DNA of 64,000 bases from Canna indica. Its lineage: Eukaryota; Streptophyta; Magnoliopsida; Zingiberales; Cannaceae. Where the stretch lies: contig CP136897.1 of NCBI GenBank assembly GCA_034359265.1, forward strand, positions 20,392,001 to 20,456,000, read 5' to 3'. A program made the translations under genes and the position numbers. Positions within the stretch are counted from its first letter, which is position 1. Each line of letters begins with the position of its first letter. The notes under the pieces were generated by a model that ran no database searches, was not told where the DNA came from, and saw only the letters and a list, made by a program, of their open reading frames with translations. Positions 44,072 to 54,885 of this stretch are shown here, piece by piece.

Positions 44072-47000
44072 TGAGTATCAAAAGTATCTTCTTTTGTAGG
44101 GGGAGCTACCACACAAGGGTGAGATGAAGGTAGTTGATTGAAGTTGCTTGAAGATTCAAAGATTGAACCATCTCAAAGTTGCAACTTCAAGTCATTTAGA
44201 TGCCTCTGGTAAAGGTGGCATCAAAAGCACATTGGTATCATCTCCTATATCCCATTGCTTAAAATTATAATTGGAGTTTGATATGTACCTAATATTAGTT
44301 GATTTCCCCGCTCTTAACATCTTTCAAAAACGTTTTTGATTTTTGATTTTCGGTCTCTACGGAGACCCCGGTGGCCTGTAATGAGTCTAAGCGACTTTGC
44401 GGTTCTAAATCGTAGGCACATTGTGGCCTTTCGGTTTTCAACCAATAGGAAGGGTTGGAGATCATATTTTCATTTATATTATATTTGTGATCTCTTAAAT
44501 TCGTTTTGATATTACATGATTTCTTTTTGAAACGAATTTGAAACTATTTAGCAAAGTAGATTTTGATATCGATAAATGATTCCTCTCTTTGCTACTTAGT
44601 TTGATAACTTACTAGTAATCATATTCTTATTATCATACTAATGAATATTGCTTGCAAGTTATGATAAAATGGAAGGCTAAATATATTAGTTTTGGCTAAA
44701 TTATCATGAATGAGGTATAACTTAGATAAATTTAAAATCTTAGTGTAATACCTAAATGTTTAAGCTTAAATCATGTCTCAATACTCATGATGGTAATTAC
44801 ATGTAAAATTCTTGATTTCTCATGAGTAGGTAGAATCTTAGCACTTAGACAAATTTCATTAAATGAAATTTGCTTTAAGTTGACACTTACCATTAGAGAC
44901 ATTTCTTTAAGTCCAAACTAGTTTAACATAGCTTGAGATCTTATTCTTCAAAATTTTCACATCTTAAGATCTCTTAGATTCGTTTAGATATCATGAAAAC
45001 TTTCTCAGAAATGAATCCTATCTATCTAGCATTTGTTAAGGTCTTAAATGAAACTTTGCATTGAAACCCTTGCTATTTAGTATGTTATCTTGCGAAATTG
45101 GCATATTATTTCATCATGTTACTAATGAAGCCTTCTTGCAAGTTAAGAAAGTGATAAGAATTGGAAAGCTATGCTATCTAAAAGTAAATGAAAAAGGATA
45201 TGAAAAGTTGGACAAATTTTCAAAAAAATGTATGAATTTAATTTTTGCAAAAATCTTTAAAAAATAATTAAATTTTTATGTTTGATGATGTCTCTATATA
45301 CTCATGATTGATTTAGCATGATAAATGTTTGAAATTTCATGAGTAGACAAAATCTTGATAACTTAGCTCATTTCATGATATCATGATATTTATGAAATTG
45401 AACTAAGTTAAAATTCTTCTTTAAAGACTTCATGTTAATGTAAAAATAAAATAAACATGTTTAGATACCCACATGATATGATTCTAGGTGTTCAATCTTG
45501 AAAATTCTTGTCTAGACGAACAATGTGATATCTATATCACTTTAGAAGATTTAAGCTTGAAAAGCTTGGTCTAAGTCAACAAACCACAATTGATATCAAT
45601 TGACTTGGACATTTGATTTTAATTTCAAATCTTCATAAACATGTTTAGAAATAAGTATGACATATTTCCATGCACTTAGATTGACAAATTAATATGGATA
45701 TGGATAAATTGACAATTGAGGTTAATTCATGCAAATCTCTTTTGAACCTTGTTGACTCAAGTCAACAAGTTAACATAAAGGTCTCATTTTAAATCCATAC
45801 TTGTGGAACATGTTTAGATTTACTCATGTTAGGTATTCATAGCTTTAAACTTGAAAATTATGAGTAAATGTTAAGATTAAAACTTAGCAAGTTTCATGAA
45901 GACTAGTTTAGTTTTGAATGAAACCATGCTAGGTTGATATCTTGACTTAAGGACAAAATTTTCATTTCAAACTTGACATATACTCTTTACATGACCATCA
46001 TGTGGTGTCATAAAAGTTTGAATGAAAATTAAAAAAGTTTTAAGAAAAAATGAAATTTACAAAAATACCATTTCAACCCACATTTAGTATAAATTTTAGT
46101 TATTTTTAGAAAATTATAGAATTTTTTTTTGGTGATTCTTGAAACTACACCTTCATTGAAAAATCTAGTTTCTTAAGTAAAAATTTCAAAATATTTCATC
46201 AAGAATCTAATTATAATGAATTTTTGAAGTTGGATTTCAAAAACTCAAAGTATCACCCTTAATTGAAATATCAATCTTTCTATACTTTGATTTTTCTTCA
46301 AAAACTTCAATTAAAACTCATGTACACCATTTGGATTCTAATTCTAATATCATTCATACATCTTAATGAGTAAAATCATTTCTAGGAATGATTTTGATAT
46401 TTTGGATGATAGCTAGGATCCATTTGTTTATTTGAAAATAATATAGGATGAAAAATGGGCTTTGACTTTTAAATTCATTTTGAGTTCAACTTTGATACAT
46501 GCATTTCAAATGTCTATTCAATAATTGGTATCAAAATTTTCTTTCCACATTTGGTATCAAAATGAGCATTCTATATTTGGTATCAAATCTTTTATCCAAA
46601 AATTAGTTTCAAAATCATTTGTCAAAAATATAATTTTGATTAAACTTAAAAGAGTGATTTTTGAAAACTAGAAGTATAGGTTGACTTAAGTCAACAAAGT
46701 AACTTAAAAATCTCATCTTAAGCCCAAACTTAATTCATAGTCTTACACTATCTCATGTTTGATGTTTAGATGCCTATGTTTGAGAAAACATGAGTAGATA
46801 TCAAAACTTGAGACTTAGCATTTTCATAATTTTCATGCTTATTTCAAATGAAAACATGCTAAGTTCATATTTAGATCAAATGACATTAGTTTCAATTCAA
46901 ACTTGATATACATGCTTTAAATGATTATATCCTTGTATTTTTGAAAGTTTGAATGAAATATAAAAATGTCATTCATTTTGAGAACATACATGATTTAATC

Positions 47001-47185
47001 ATGAATTCAACTATTTAGTTTTTGTTCATATCATGTATGATTTTGTTTCTCATTAGATATTTGTTTTCCATCCCTTTGGTTGAGATTTTCATGTTGCATG
47101 AAAAATAATTTTAGAAGTCTCAACTTCATGATAAAAATGTGTTCATCATCCCTTTGATTAGATAGACATTCTTGCCCTTTTTGAT
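44072..47185. other. Long non-coding internal region of the Sirevirus-like element
   Basis: About 3.1 kb, AT-rich, without any ORF resembling protease, integrase or RT in any frame. A 68-codon ORF (45061-45267) is not convincing. It replaces the pol gene of autonomous relatives. Confidence 0.7.
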
Positions 47186-47277
47186 TGATGTCAAAAGAGG
47201 GAGAAATGTATAAGAAAATAGGGGAGAAATGTATAAGTCAAAAGGGAGAAAAGTATAAGTATAAAGGGGAGGAAAAT
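47186..47277 (+). other. Purine tracts near the 3' LTR
   Basis: TTGATGTCAAAAGAGGGAG-type sequence and repeats of AAAGGGAGAAA and AAAGGGGAGGAAAA precede the 3' LTR. Such polypurine-tract arrays with GATGTCAAAAG are characteristic of Sirevirus 3' ends. Because the 3' LTR start is deleted, the exact priming tract cannot be fixed. Confidence 0.65.
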
Positions 47278-47335
47278 ATAGAAAATCCATGCATATAGAT
47301 AGGGGAAGTTTATTTCATCGATATGCATGTTGATA

Positions 47336-48333
47336 GGGCCGAGGCTGGCGGTCGACCAATCGATCGACCGACCTGCATATGAGCCGCGACGCAATACCGC
47401 GTCGGTCGATCGACGGGTCGACCGAAGATCGCGGATCGCGCGATCTGCGTCTAGCGGTCGACTAGTTGGTCGACCGACCATAGGGTAAATAGAAGCGGTC
47501 GAATGACCGGTCGACCGATGCTTCGACCGATGCTTCGACCGGCGCTTCGACCGGCGGCCTGTAACGGATAGTTTTCTATCCGTTGAACGCTGTTTCTTCA
47601 CCTGGGTATAAATACACCTAGGTATGATTCATTTGATTCTTCTTCCTTGATTCCCACAGTGATTCCTTTGTCGAGTTCTTCTTCAAGCGCCGCCTGTTGT
47701 TGCCTCAACTCGGAAATTGTTCAATCTTCACGACTTGATGAGTTGGATGATTCAAGGCTTGGAAAAGAGCACGAACACTTGGTTTCACTTTTAGCTCTTT
47801 CCGTTGTATTTTTAATTGTTAATTGTGTCTTAAATTTGTGTTTGCGAAGACCTGGGTATTAGGTCTTGTTGTGTGAAGTGGTATCCTTGGTGAAAAGGAG
47901 TAAAACCACTTGTGTAAACTTAACACTTACTAGGATTAGTTTTAGTTGTCCCTTAGGTTGAGGTGGGAAAGAGATCTCGGTAGGAATGCGAGATACTTTC
48001 GGGTGTGGAAGTGTCTTCGGTTGGAGAACAGAGTCTTTTCGGGGAAAAGTCCTCGTTGTAAGGGAAACTAATTAATCTAGTAAAACCTAGTTTGAAAATC
48101 CTAAGCGGGGTGCTTAGGTAGTGGAGTAGGCATTGGGGCCGAACCACTATAAAATTATTGTGTTAGCATTGATTTCATTTGTTGTGCTTAATTGCTTTAT
48201 TATTTATCTTGCTTCTGTATCGCATAATTGTAATTCGCCTAAACGAGTAAAGTAATCGATTAAAATCGAATTTAGGCAAATCGTATAGTAAACACACTAT
48301 TCACCCCCCTCTAGTGTGCCATTTCGTCCAACA
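47336..48333 (+). repeat. 3' LTR of the Sirevirus-like element, 5'-truncated
   Basis: It matches 36341-37377 but lacks the first about 340 bp of the LTR. It has one extra GATGCTTCGACC unit in the palindrome array, lacks a CCCT slip near the end, and is otherwise similar. It ends CAACA and is followed by the TSD ACCGC. Confidence 0.9.
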
Positions 48334-49077
48334 ACCGCCACCGCGGCAGCGACAAGCATCTCTTCAGCATCAGCCACTACACAAACACCTTGTCGCTCGG
48401 GCACTCGCCGCCAACCTCGTACGTCATGTACTTGGCCACCTCTAGCTGGAACTGGCGGCTGGCTGTCCCGAGCCTGGGAAACAGCTCGTCCGTGTCGAGA
48501 TTGTGGTTGTGGCCCAAGGGGATCTTATGCGGCCCTACGGCCAGCTTCAGCTCCCCGTCAATCTCCGCCGACCACTTGTCGTCAGCTTTGTAGTCCCCAA
48601 ACTTGCAGCCGAGTTCACTAAGAAGGGTCTCGAGGAGGTCCCCGGCGGTGTTTAGTTGGCAATGGAGCTATGTGAGCTTGGCGTGGCTGTGGGATAGCTG
48701 CGACTGCGTGGAGTTGAGCTCTTGGAGGAGGACGATGTGGTTGGGGTGGGAGGCAGCGTTGCGAAAGAGGAAGGGAGAAATAAGAAAAGAGAGACAAAGA
48801 GGTGGGGCCGGTATTTATTTTTAATAACAAATAAATCTGTCTTCTCACAATTCTAGGCCGACCACGTATGAAGCCGTCAGCCACGCGAGCGCCGTTTTCC
48901 TCCACGTCAGCTTAGTTGAGATGGTGCTTGACACATTGGTATATGACATCAATAGATGAAAACTATATGCATTTACGTACATGAGAATTTTGAAACGCGG
49001 GTAAAATTTAAAAGTTTGTGAAACTTTGTGATTTTTTAGTCTAATAATCCTTTTTTTAATTTTTGTTGTAGTGACAC

Positions 49078-50400
49078 CGAGCCGGACCGCACTACTCCGA
49101 TCCTTAGGCAGAAACAAAAGTGTTTTAAACCCTTTTCTAGTTTAGAAATTAAATTTTACGGATATTTCACTTGTAGTGCGGAAATGTTTGGAAACTGGCG
49201 CCCCTAATATTCGGGTGCCAATTTAAAGTTGGCGCCCGAAAAGTTGGGAAACTGGCACCCTTTAGTGGTCTTAGGTTTCACTAAAGGGGCGCCAATTCGA
49301 TCTAGTTGGCCTCCGAAAATAAGAAACCAACGCCTTTATCCCGAAACTTGGCGACTGCGGGAGAAAGGCATTGATTTGGCCATGGAACCAGCACCGCCTG
49401 CCCTAGACATTAGTAAATTTGTGCAGTTTTTTTCTTGTTGTGTTTCGACCACTTTTCGACTCCAATGGCCGTCTGAAATCACTACATTTCTTGTAGTATT
49501 ATATTTAGGCACCGATATTCAATAAATTGGCACCCCTATTTAGTGGTGCCGGTTATTCGAATACCGATCCTAATTGTTTTAGATGTTGATTCTGTATTTT
49601 ATTCATTTGACGTTATTTATCCTCAAACTGACCTCTTCAAGTGTGCCTAAAGTTGTATTTAGATCCTCAAAAAAGATCTTTTTTTTTATTAAAATGAGTC
49701 GGTATTCTATTAATTTGTTGTGGTGCTAAGATCTACAATTAATATCTCAACAAAAAAAAAAAGATTAATATTATTATCAATTGAGAAAGGAATATGATTA
49801 TAAAATTGTAATAAGTAATTTTGCATCTCAATTTTTTTAAAAATAATAATAATATTTACATAAAGTTCGTATTAATTTTATTAATTAAATAAAAGATTTT
49901 ATATTTAGCATAGAAGATTATTTCGCATTAAATAAATAAAATATCTTATTTTAAGATTTCGTCAGAGGTCAAGATGGTCAAAGTGGAGAAAAACACTTAT
50001 ATGAACAATCTGCCTATATAAGTTTTTATGGACTGAGTGGATATAGATTTTAAGCGAGTGAACATGAATAAAAAGAAAATAAATATGTTCATATTCATTT
50101 TATTTTTATTCATGTTCAATCTCTGAATATATTTATTTTCTTTCTATTAATATTTAATTGCTTGAAGTTCATAAGTTTTTTTTTATGGACAGACTATCCG
50201 GTAGAAATTGCACTCCAAAGTGGACGGCTGAAGGGTCTTTAGCCACCCCCGTTGGCTGTTGCACGCTTGCACGTTGTTGGTACTGGTTGAAATCAAGACA
50301 TGTCGTCATCACAATAATGTGTATTTTTTATTATTTAGTCCTTGTGTGTGAGAGAGAAATAAAACTTGTACGAGGGATCTGCTCGTACGATTTTATATGA
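49078..50400. other. Non-coding stretch with GGCGCC motif cluster
   Basis: 49190-49350 has repeated GGCGCC/GGTGCC motifs like those at 35.5 and 61.2 kb. TTTCTTGTAGTA near 49485-49497 resembles a CACTA end. 49600-50160 is AT-rich. No gene was recognised. Confidence 0.5.
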
Positions 50401-50434
50401 GCAGGTCGCTCATCCTCCGCTATCTCATCCGTCG

Positions 50435-50467
50435 CATCTTGATGCAATAAAAAAATGCATCAAGATG
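50435..50467. other. Perfect 12-bp hairpin upstream of the methylesterase
   Basis: CATCTTGATGCA (50435-50446) pairs with TGCATCAAGATG (50456-50467). Flanking CTGCTC...GAGCAG inverted repeats occur at about 50387-50406 and 50518-50543. The whole 50.36-50.55 kb block may be a small insertion in the methylesterase promoter. ATATAA at 50525-50530 is a possible TATA box. Confidence 0.55.
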
Positions 50468-50573
50468 ATAATAGATATTGCATCATTCATTAAGCATCTC
50501 AAATCTTGAAATCCTAGTCTGCTCATATAAACTCGTATGAGCAGAACAGCTCGTAGATTTATGAGAGAGAGAG

Positions 50574-51560
50574 ATGAGCGACGCCTGCTCCAAGAAGCAC
50601 ATCATCCTCGTCCACGGCGCATGCCACGGAGCATGGTCGTGGCACAAGCTCACTACGCTGCTGATATCCGCCGGCCACCGCGTCACGGTGCCCGACCTCG
50701 CCGCCTCCGGCGTCGATGACCGCCGCTTCCCGGACCTGCGAAACTTCGCCGACTACACGCAGCCGCTCCTCGACCTCCTCCGCTCGCTTCCGCCCGACGA
50801 GAGGGTGATCCTCGTCGGCCACAGCCTCGGCGGTCACAACATAGCTCTGGCCATGAACAAGTTCCCCGAGAAGATCGCTGCTGGCGTCTTCCTCTCCGCC
50901 TTCATGCCCGATTCCGTCAACCCGCCCGCCCACGTCTATAGCAAGGTCAGTATAGATTCTCCTACATATAGTCATATATAAATAGATAGATGGAGATTCT
51001 GCTAATTATAGCTAAAAAAACCTCTTTTTTGCTTCTTTTTGCGAATTAAGCTTATTGAGATTGTGGGCGAATCCACCACGTCATATTGGTTGGATACTGA
51101 ATTCGGCACAGTCGGCGACAAAGAGAAAGGTCCTCTTTCCATGTTGTTTGGTCCCAAGTTTATGGCCAAACTTTACCGTCTCTCCCCGCCGGAGGTACGT
51201 ACGCTAACATCATATATACTATATATGACGAATTATTCGTAACATATATATATGAATTTTAATATTTATTATCTGAAGGATTTGACCTTGGCGATGAGCC
51301 TTCTGAGGCCTGCTTCCTTGTTCATGGAGGAGCTCTCTTCCGCGCCGCCGCTTTCCAAGTCAGGTTATGAGTCCGTGAAGAAGGTTTACATCGTCTGTGC
51401 TAAGGATGAAGTGATAATTGAAAGTTATCAGCGGTGGATGATCGAAAATACTCCGGTGACGGAGGTGAAGGAGATGAAGGATGCCGATCATATGCCAATG
51501 CTGTCAACTCCCAAGCAGCTCTGCCAGTGCATAATGGATATTGCTGATAAATATATATAA
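50574..51560 (+). CDS. Methylesterase (MES/SABP2-like), three exons, intact
   Basis: Exons 50574-50945, 51051-51194 and 51279-51560 join at phase-0 GT/AG borders to give 265 residues, the normal family length. HIILVHGACHGAWSW (about 9-23) forms the oxyanion region. The nucleophile Ser84 is in VGHSLGG, Asp215 in CAKDEVI, and His243 in DADHMPML, so the triad is complete. Other family blocks are MLFGPKF, LYRLSPPEDL, LRPASLFMEELS, YIVCAKDE and QRWMIENTP. There is no signal peptide, so it should be cytosolic. Family members hydrolyse methyl salicylate, methyl jasmonate or methyl-IAA, while some relatives are hydroxynitrile lyases. An ATG at 50561 is out of frame. It is a paralogue of the gene at the left edge. 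Confidence 0.93.
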
Positions 51561-51699
51561 TAAATTATATATTATTATCGATTAATCAGTGCTACCTACT
51601 GAGGTTAACTATATAATAATTATCTCATTTTTGAGATAAGGCTGTAAGACATACATGGGGCCACGTTTGTGACTGTTTTATATATGCATGATTATTTTA

Positions 51700-53690
51700 A
51701 TTTGGGAAACCGTATAAAAATGTCCTTAACGTTTTTTCACGGGTACTAAAATACTCCTAAGATTTTTTCAAATAAAAAAAATACCCCTTACGTTATGGAA
51801 TTGGGTACAAAAATACTCATTTAGGTAAACGACGTTAATTGAGAGATAATGAAGCTGACGTGGTTGATGATTGAGACTAATGACGTACGTGGACATGTGG
51901 CGCGCATGCAGGCCAAGACGTTTTCTCACGGGTACTAAAATGTCCTTAACGTTTTCTCACGGGTACAAAAATGTCTCTAACGTTTTCTCACGGGTACTAA
52001 AATATCCTTAATATTTTCTCACATGTATTAAAATACCCCTAACGTTTGTTTTGGAGCTAAAATACCCCTGAGGTTATTGAAAATGGTACAAAAATGACAC
52101 TAGACTAACTTTTGTTAGGTGAGACTTAACAGAGATGTCCACTACAAGAAAAATGAGTATCAGTGATAGAAATTTTATGACGGCTAAAATCCGTCACAAA
52201 TTGTGACAGATTTGTGACGGATTTGTCATGGCGTGAAATGAACTTTCTTTTTTCCAAATCAGTGACGAATTTGTGACGAAAAATCCGACACAAGACGATT
52301 CCGTCACAAATCAGTCACAGAATTTTTGATCAATTTGGCCTAAATTTTTTAATAAATAGCATCAGTGACAGAATAGTGACGGATTTCATTTCCGTCACTA
52401 ATTTTCCGACACTAATCTGTCACTGAATTTTTTTCTTCATATCCGTCACAGATCCGTCACTGAGCCACCACATAGCAGTGACAGATCAGTGATGAAAATA
52501 GAATTCCGACACAAAATTAAACTAAATATTAGTAAAAGAAATTTTATCATGTTTAGTCCCACATAGGTTAAAAATGGTTTTTTACTTATTCTTAACTATT
52601 ATAAATATAATTTTTTTAGTCCCATATGGATTAATGTTTTTCTCTCATAAGTTTCTTAAATTTTATAAATTGACACATCATGAGACCAAAAAATTTACTA
52701 TCATGCTATCTTTTATAAATTTATTAAAAATATTATAAAAATATAAATAATAATATAATATAATATCATTATTGATTATTATAATATATTATTATATTAT
52801 TATAATATACTATTATATTATAAAAATCTATAATATAGTATAGTTAATATTTTTTTATTAATAAAAATTATAATTAATATCATAATTAGTGACGAAAAAT
52901 TTATTTTTGGTCATCAACATCAGTGATTGATTTTGTGACGAAAATTTTTCCGTCATAGATTTTTGTGACGGACATATCCGTCACATAATAGCAAATGAAG
53001 CATTAGCCACGAGACTTTCAGTGACGGAATTTGTGACGGAAATTTCCGTCACTGATACCCTTCAGAGACGGATTTTCAAGCATCAATGACGGATTTTTTC
53101 GTCACTGATGTCTGTTTTTCTTGTGGTGATTGTAGATATTGACAAAGATGTTGACTTTACATGTGGCGCATATGCAGAGAGCAACTTGCCACGTAAGCGA
53201 CACATAAGAAATAGAAACCAAAACTAAAATTAAAAATTTAGAAAATAAAAACCAAAACTGAAACCATCAAATCGGTTAATCTAAAAATTTGGTTCGGTTT
53301 CAAACCGGTTTTTCAATTAATCGAATTTTCGATTTTTTTACTCACCCCTACGGTTGCGTGGCAAGTTACTCTTTGCATGTGCACCACGTGTAAAGTAAAC
53401 ATCTCTATCAGTAACCACGACATCTATGTGAAGTCTCACCTAATAGAAGTTAGCTTGATGTCATTTTTGTACAATTTTCAATAATCTCAGGGGTATTTTA
53501 GTTGAAAAACAAATACTAGGGGCATTTTATTACCCGTGAGAAAATATTAGGGACATTTTTGTACCCGTGAGAAAACGTTAGGGGCATTTTAGTACCCGTG
53601 AGAAAACGTCTTGGCCTGCATGCGCGCCACATGTCCACATCATCAGTCTCAATCATCAACCACGTCAGCTCTGTTAGCTCTGTTAGTCTT
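51700..53690. mobile_element. Fold-back (Mutator-like) element with long inverted arms
   Basis: 51845-52139 and 53385-53680 are inverted copies (GCATGCAGGCCAAGACG against CGTCTTGGCCTGCATGC, then GAGACTTAACAGAGATGTC against its partner). Within each arm ACGTTTTCTCACGGGTACTA-type units repeat three or four times. A CACTA MITE-like element (52140-53128) interrupts the left arm, and 53210-53355 holds a hAT-like end (ACTCACCCCTA). No TSD was established for the whole. Confidence 0.7.
52140..53128. mobile_element. CACTA-type non-autonomous element E1
   Basis: It starts CACTACAAGAAAAATGAG and ends TTTTTCTTGTGGTG, with subterminal GTGACGGA/TCCGTCAC motifs. The middle is AT-rich. The equivalent place in the opposite arm of the fold-back element (53410-53440) is uninterrupted and acts as an empty site. 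A close relative in opposite orientation lies at 54940-55939. The 3-bp duplication is not clean. Confidence 0.82.
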
Positions 53691-53692
53691 AT

Positions 53693-54291
53693 TGGCGGAG
53701 CCGCATGTAGGAGTAGGGGGCAATTGCCCCATATTTGCCTCCTATATAATATTATTTTTCTTTGTCATTTTAAAATAAAAATTTTATTTTCATTATTATT
53801 TTTATCTTTTAAAATAACTTAAAAATTAATAAATAAAGTTGTTAAGTCCAATCCATTATCCTCATTTCTTGATATTTTCCTCTTTTTCGACTTTGTTTGA
53901 GTTGTCTTCTCATTGCGCTCACACCATCCCGTATTTGTATCCTCACACCTAGTCTCCACTCACAAGTAACTACAACCCTCGCACACGCATGGTCGCGTAC
54001 AATCATGCGCAGCAGTTCAACGCATAGCTCGTCGGCCCCCAACGCACATTTGTTAAGAGAAGTATTTTTCAACAGAATTAACAATGACATTATTATGTAA
54101 TGTCATCAACGTATAAAATTTGTCGAGAGTTATTATTTTTTTAAAAAATTAAAATATATCTTATGCTAATAAACTATGGATAGGTGATATTTATTGATTT
54201 TTATACATAATATAATGAATTATCTCTTGAAAAATATATTGATTTTTGTTTCTTTAAGTTTGCCCCCTAATTTTGATTTCTAGCTCGGCCA
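53693..54291 (+). mobile_element. hAT-like element (dTph1-like ends)
   Basis: The left end TGGCGGAGCCGC with GGGGGCAATTGCCCC and the right end TTTGCCCCCTAA...CTAGCTCGGCC resemble the CAGGGGCGGAGCC termini of this hAT group. The TSD is uncertain (CTTAT on both sides). No transposase is present. Confidence 0.6.
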
Positions 54292-54329
54292 CTTATTTGA
54301 TCTCTTATCACCTTTGATGACAAGGTGAA

Positions 54330-54885
54330 CCTATAAATACGCTTAGACGCCTCAAGGGTCCCAGACTCATTAATATTGTTCCACATCATCTAGAAGGTAT
54401 CGAGAGAGGCCAGAATAATCCCTTGCATGAAGAGGTTGCTTGTTACAACTAAAGTGTTCTCAATGGCAGGAGGTAAATAAACATCCCACGCTTCCGCAAT
54501 TACAATTAAAGAATGCATGCTCTATTTAGAAGATTATATGTATGAAATCTCTCATGCATTGTTTCCTCTATCGTGATTGCATTGTTTCCCGTTTTTCCAT
54601 GCTTTTATTCTCTCATACATGCTTCCGATCGGCACCGGTGATTGTGCAGCAACCTTTCCCCTTGTCAAGTATATATGCAGTTTCGACCAACAGAGGGGAA
54701 GAGAGTGATGTTGCTCATGCCACTCTCCTCGTCAAGCACGTTGCTTCGGCTAACAGAGGCTGGTTTAAAGGCAACTCCTCCTTCACTGTCCGACAACAGT
54801 TCGTGGTCATGAGATCTCTCGTGCAACATGCTGGTGTACATTTGTCCTTAACGGACACGACGACGAGCAGTGGTGGTCGCACGCT
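54330..54885. other. Non-coding; possible copia gag relic
   Basis: The minus strand at 54340-54480 reads a short gag-like piece (LPPAIENTLVVTSNLFMQG, ILASLDTF). 54542-54901 is an open frame on the plus strand with no family resemblance. Weak evidence only. Confidence 0.3.

Larger units (their letters stand above)
36000..48333 (+). mobile_element. Sirevirus-like Ty1/copia retrotransposon, gag only
   Basis: ACCGC lies just outside both ends (35995-35999, 48334-48338). The 5' LTR is 36000-37377 (TGTTGG...CAACA), followed by a tRNA-Met primer site. A gag with DUF4219 and zinc knuckles follows, then about 3 kb of non-coding DNA, then GATGTCAAAAGAGGGAG-type purine tracts and a 5'-truncated 3' LTR. 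No protease, integrase, RT or RNase H is found, so it was a non-autonomous derivative. A CACTA element interrupts gag at 38780-43969. Confidence 0.9.
35910..48769 (-). pseudogene. Captured SAM-dependent methyltransferase fragment, split
   Basis: The minus strand 48769-48334 reads a coiled-coil-like start (HIVLLQELNSTQSQL), LLSELGCKFGDYKADDKW, VGPHKIPLGHNHNLDTDELF, FQLEVAKYMTYEVGGECPSD and LMLKRCLSLP. After the retrotransposon it continues at 35999-35910 with CHPKLPKGYVEPAALLGSQW. This order matches the N-terminal region of a plant SAM-dependent methyltransferase superfamily group with a conserved LPRRRC-P-YVEP-LP-SLW segment. The catalytic Rossmann domain is not included. Two in-frame TAG codons are present before the insertion point. 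It is a captured fragment, not the source gene. Confidence 0.6.
35530..49077. mobile_element. Gene-capturing inverted-repeat element (Pack-type), split by Sirevirus
   Basis: 35697-35890 and 48855-49060 are inverted repeats of one another (TTATTAAACTAAAAAATCAC, then AAATGCATATAGTTTCCATC, then CAACTAAGCTGACATG-type blocks). They bracket a methyltransferase fragment. The right edge TTTTTGTTGTAGTG (to 49077) looks like a CACTA 3' terminus; the left counterpart is degraded or replaced by a GGCGCC motif cluster (35530-35690). The Ty1/copia element 36000-48333 lies inside the captured gene. Confidence 0.7.

Noticed and set aside
48316..48905. Plus-strand ORFs at 48316-48824 and minus-strand ORF 48618-48905
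   Set aside because: Antisense or off-frame readings of the captured methyltransferase fragment.
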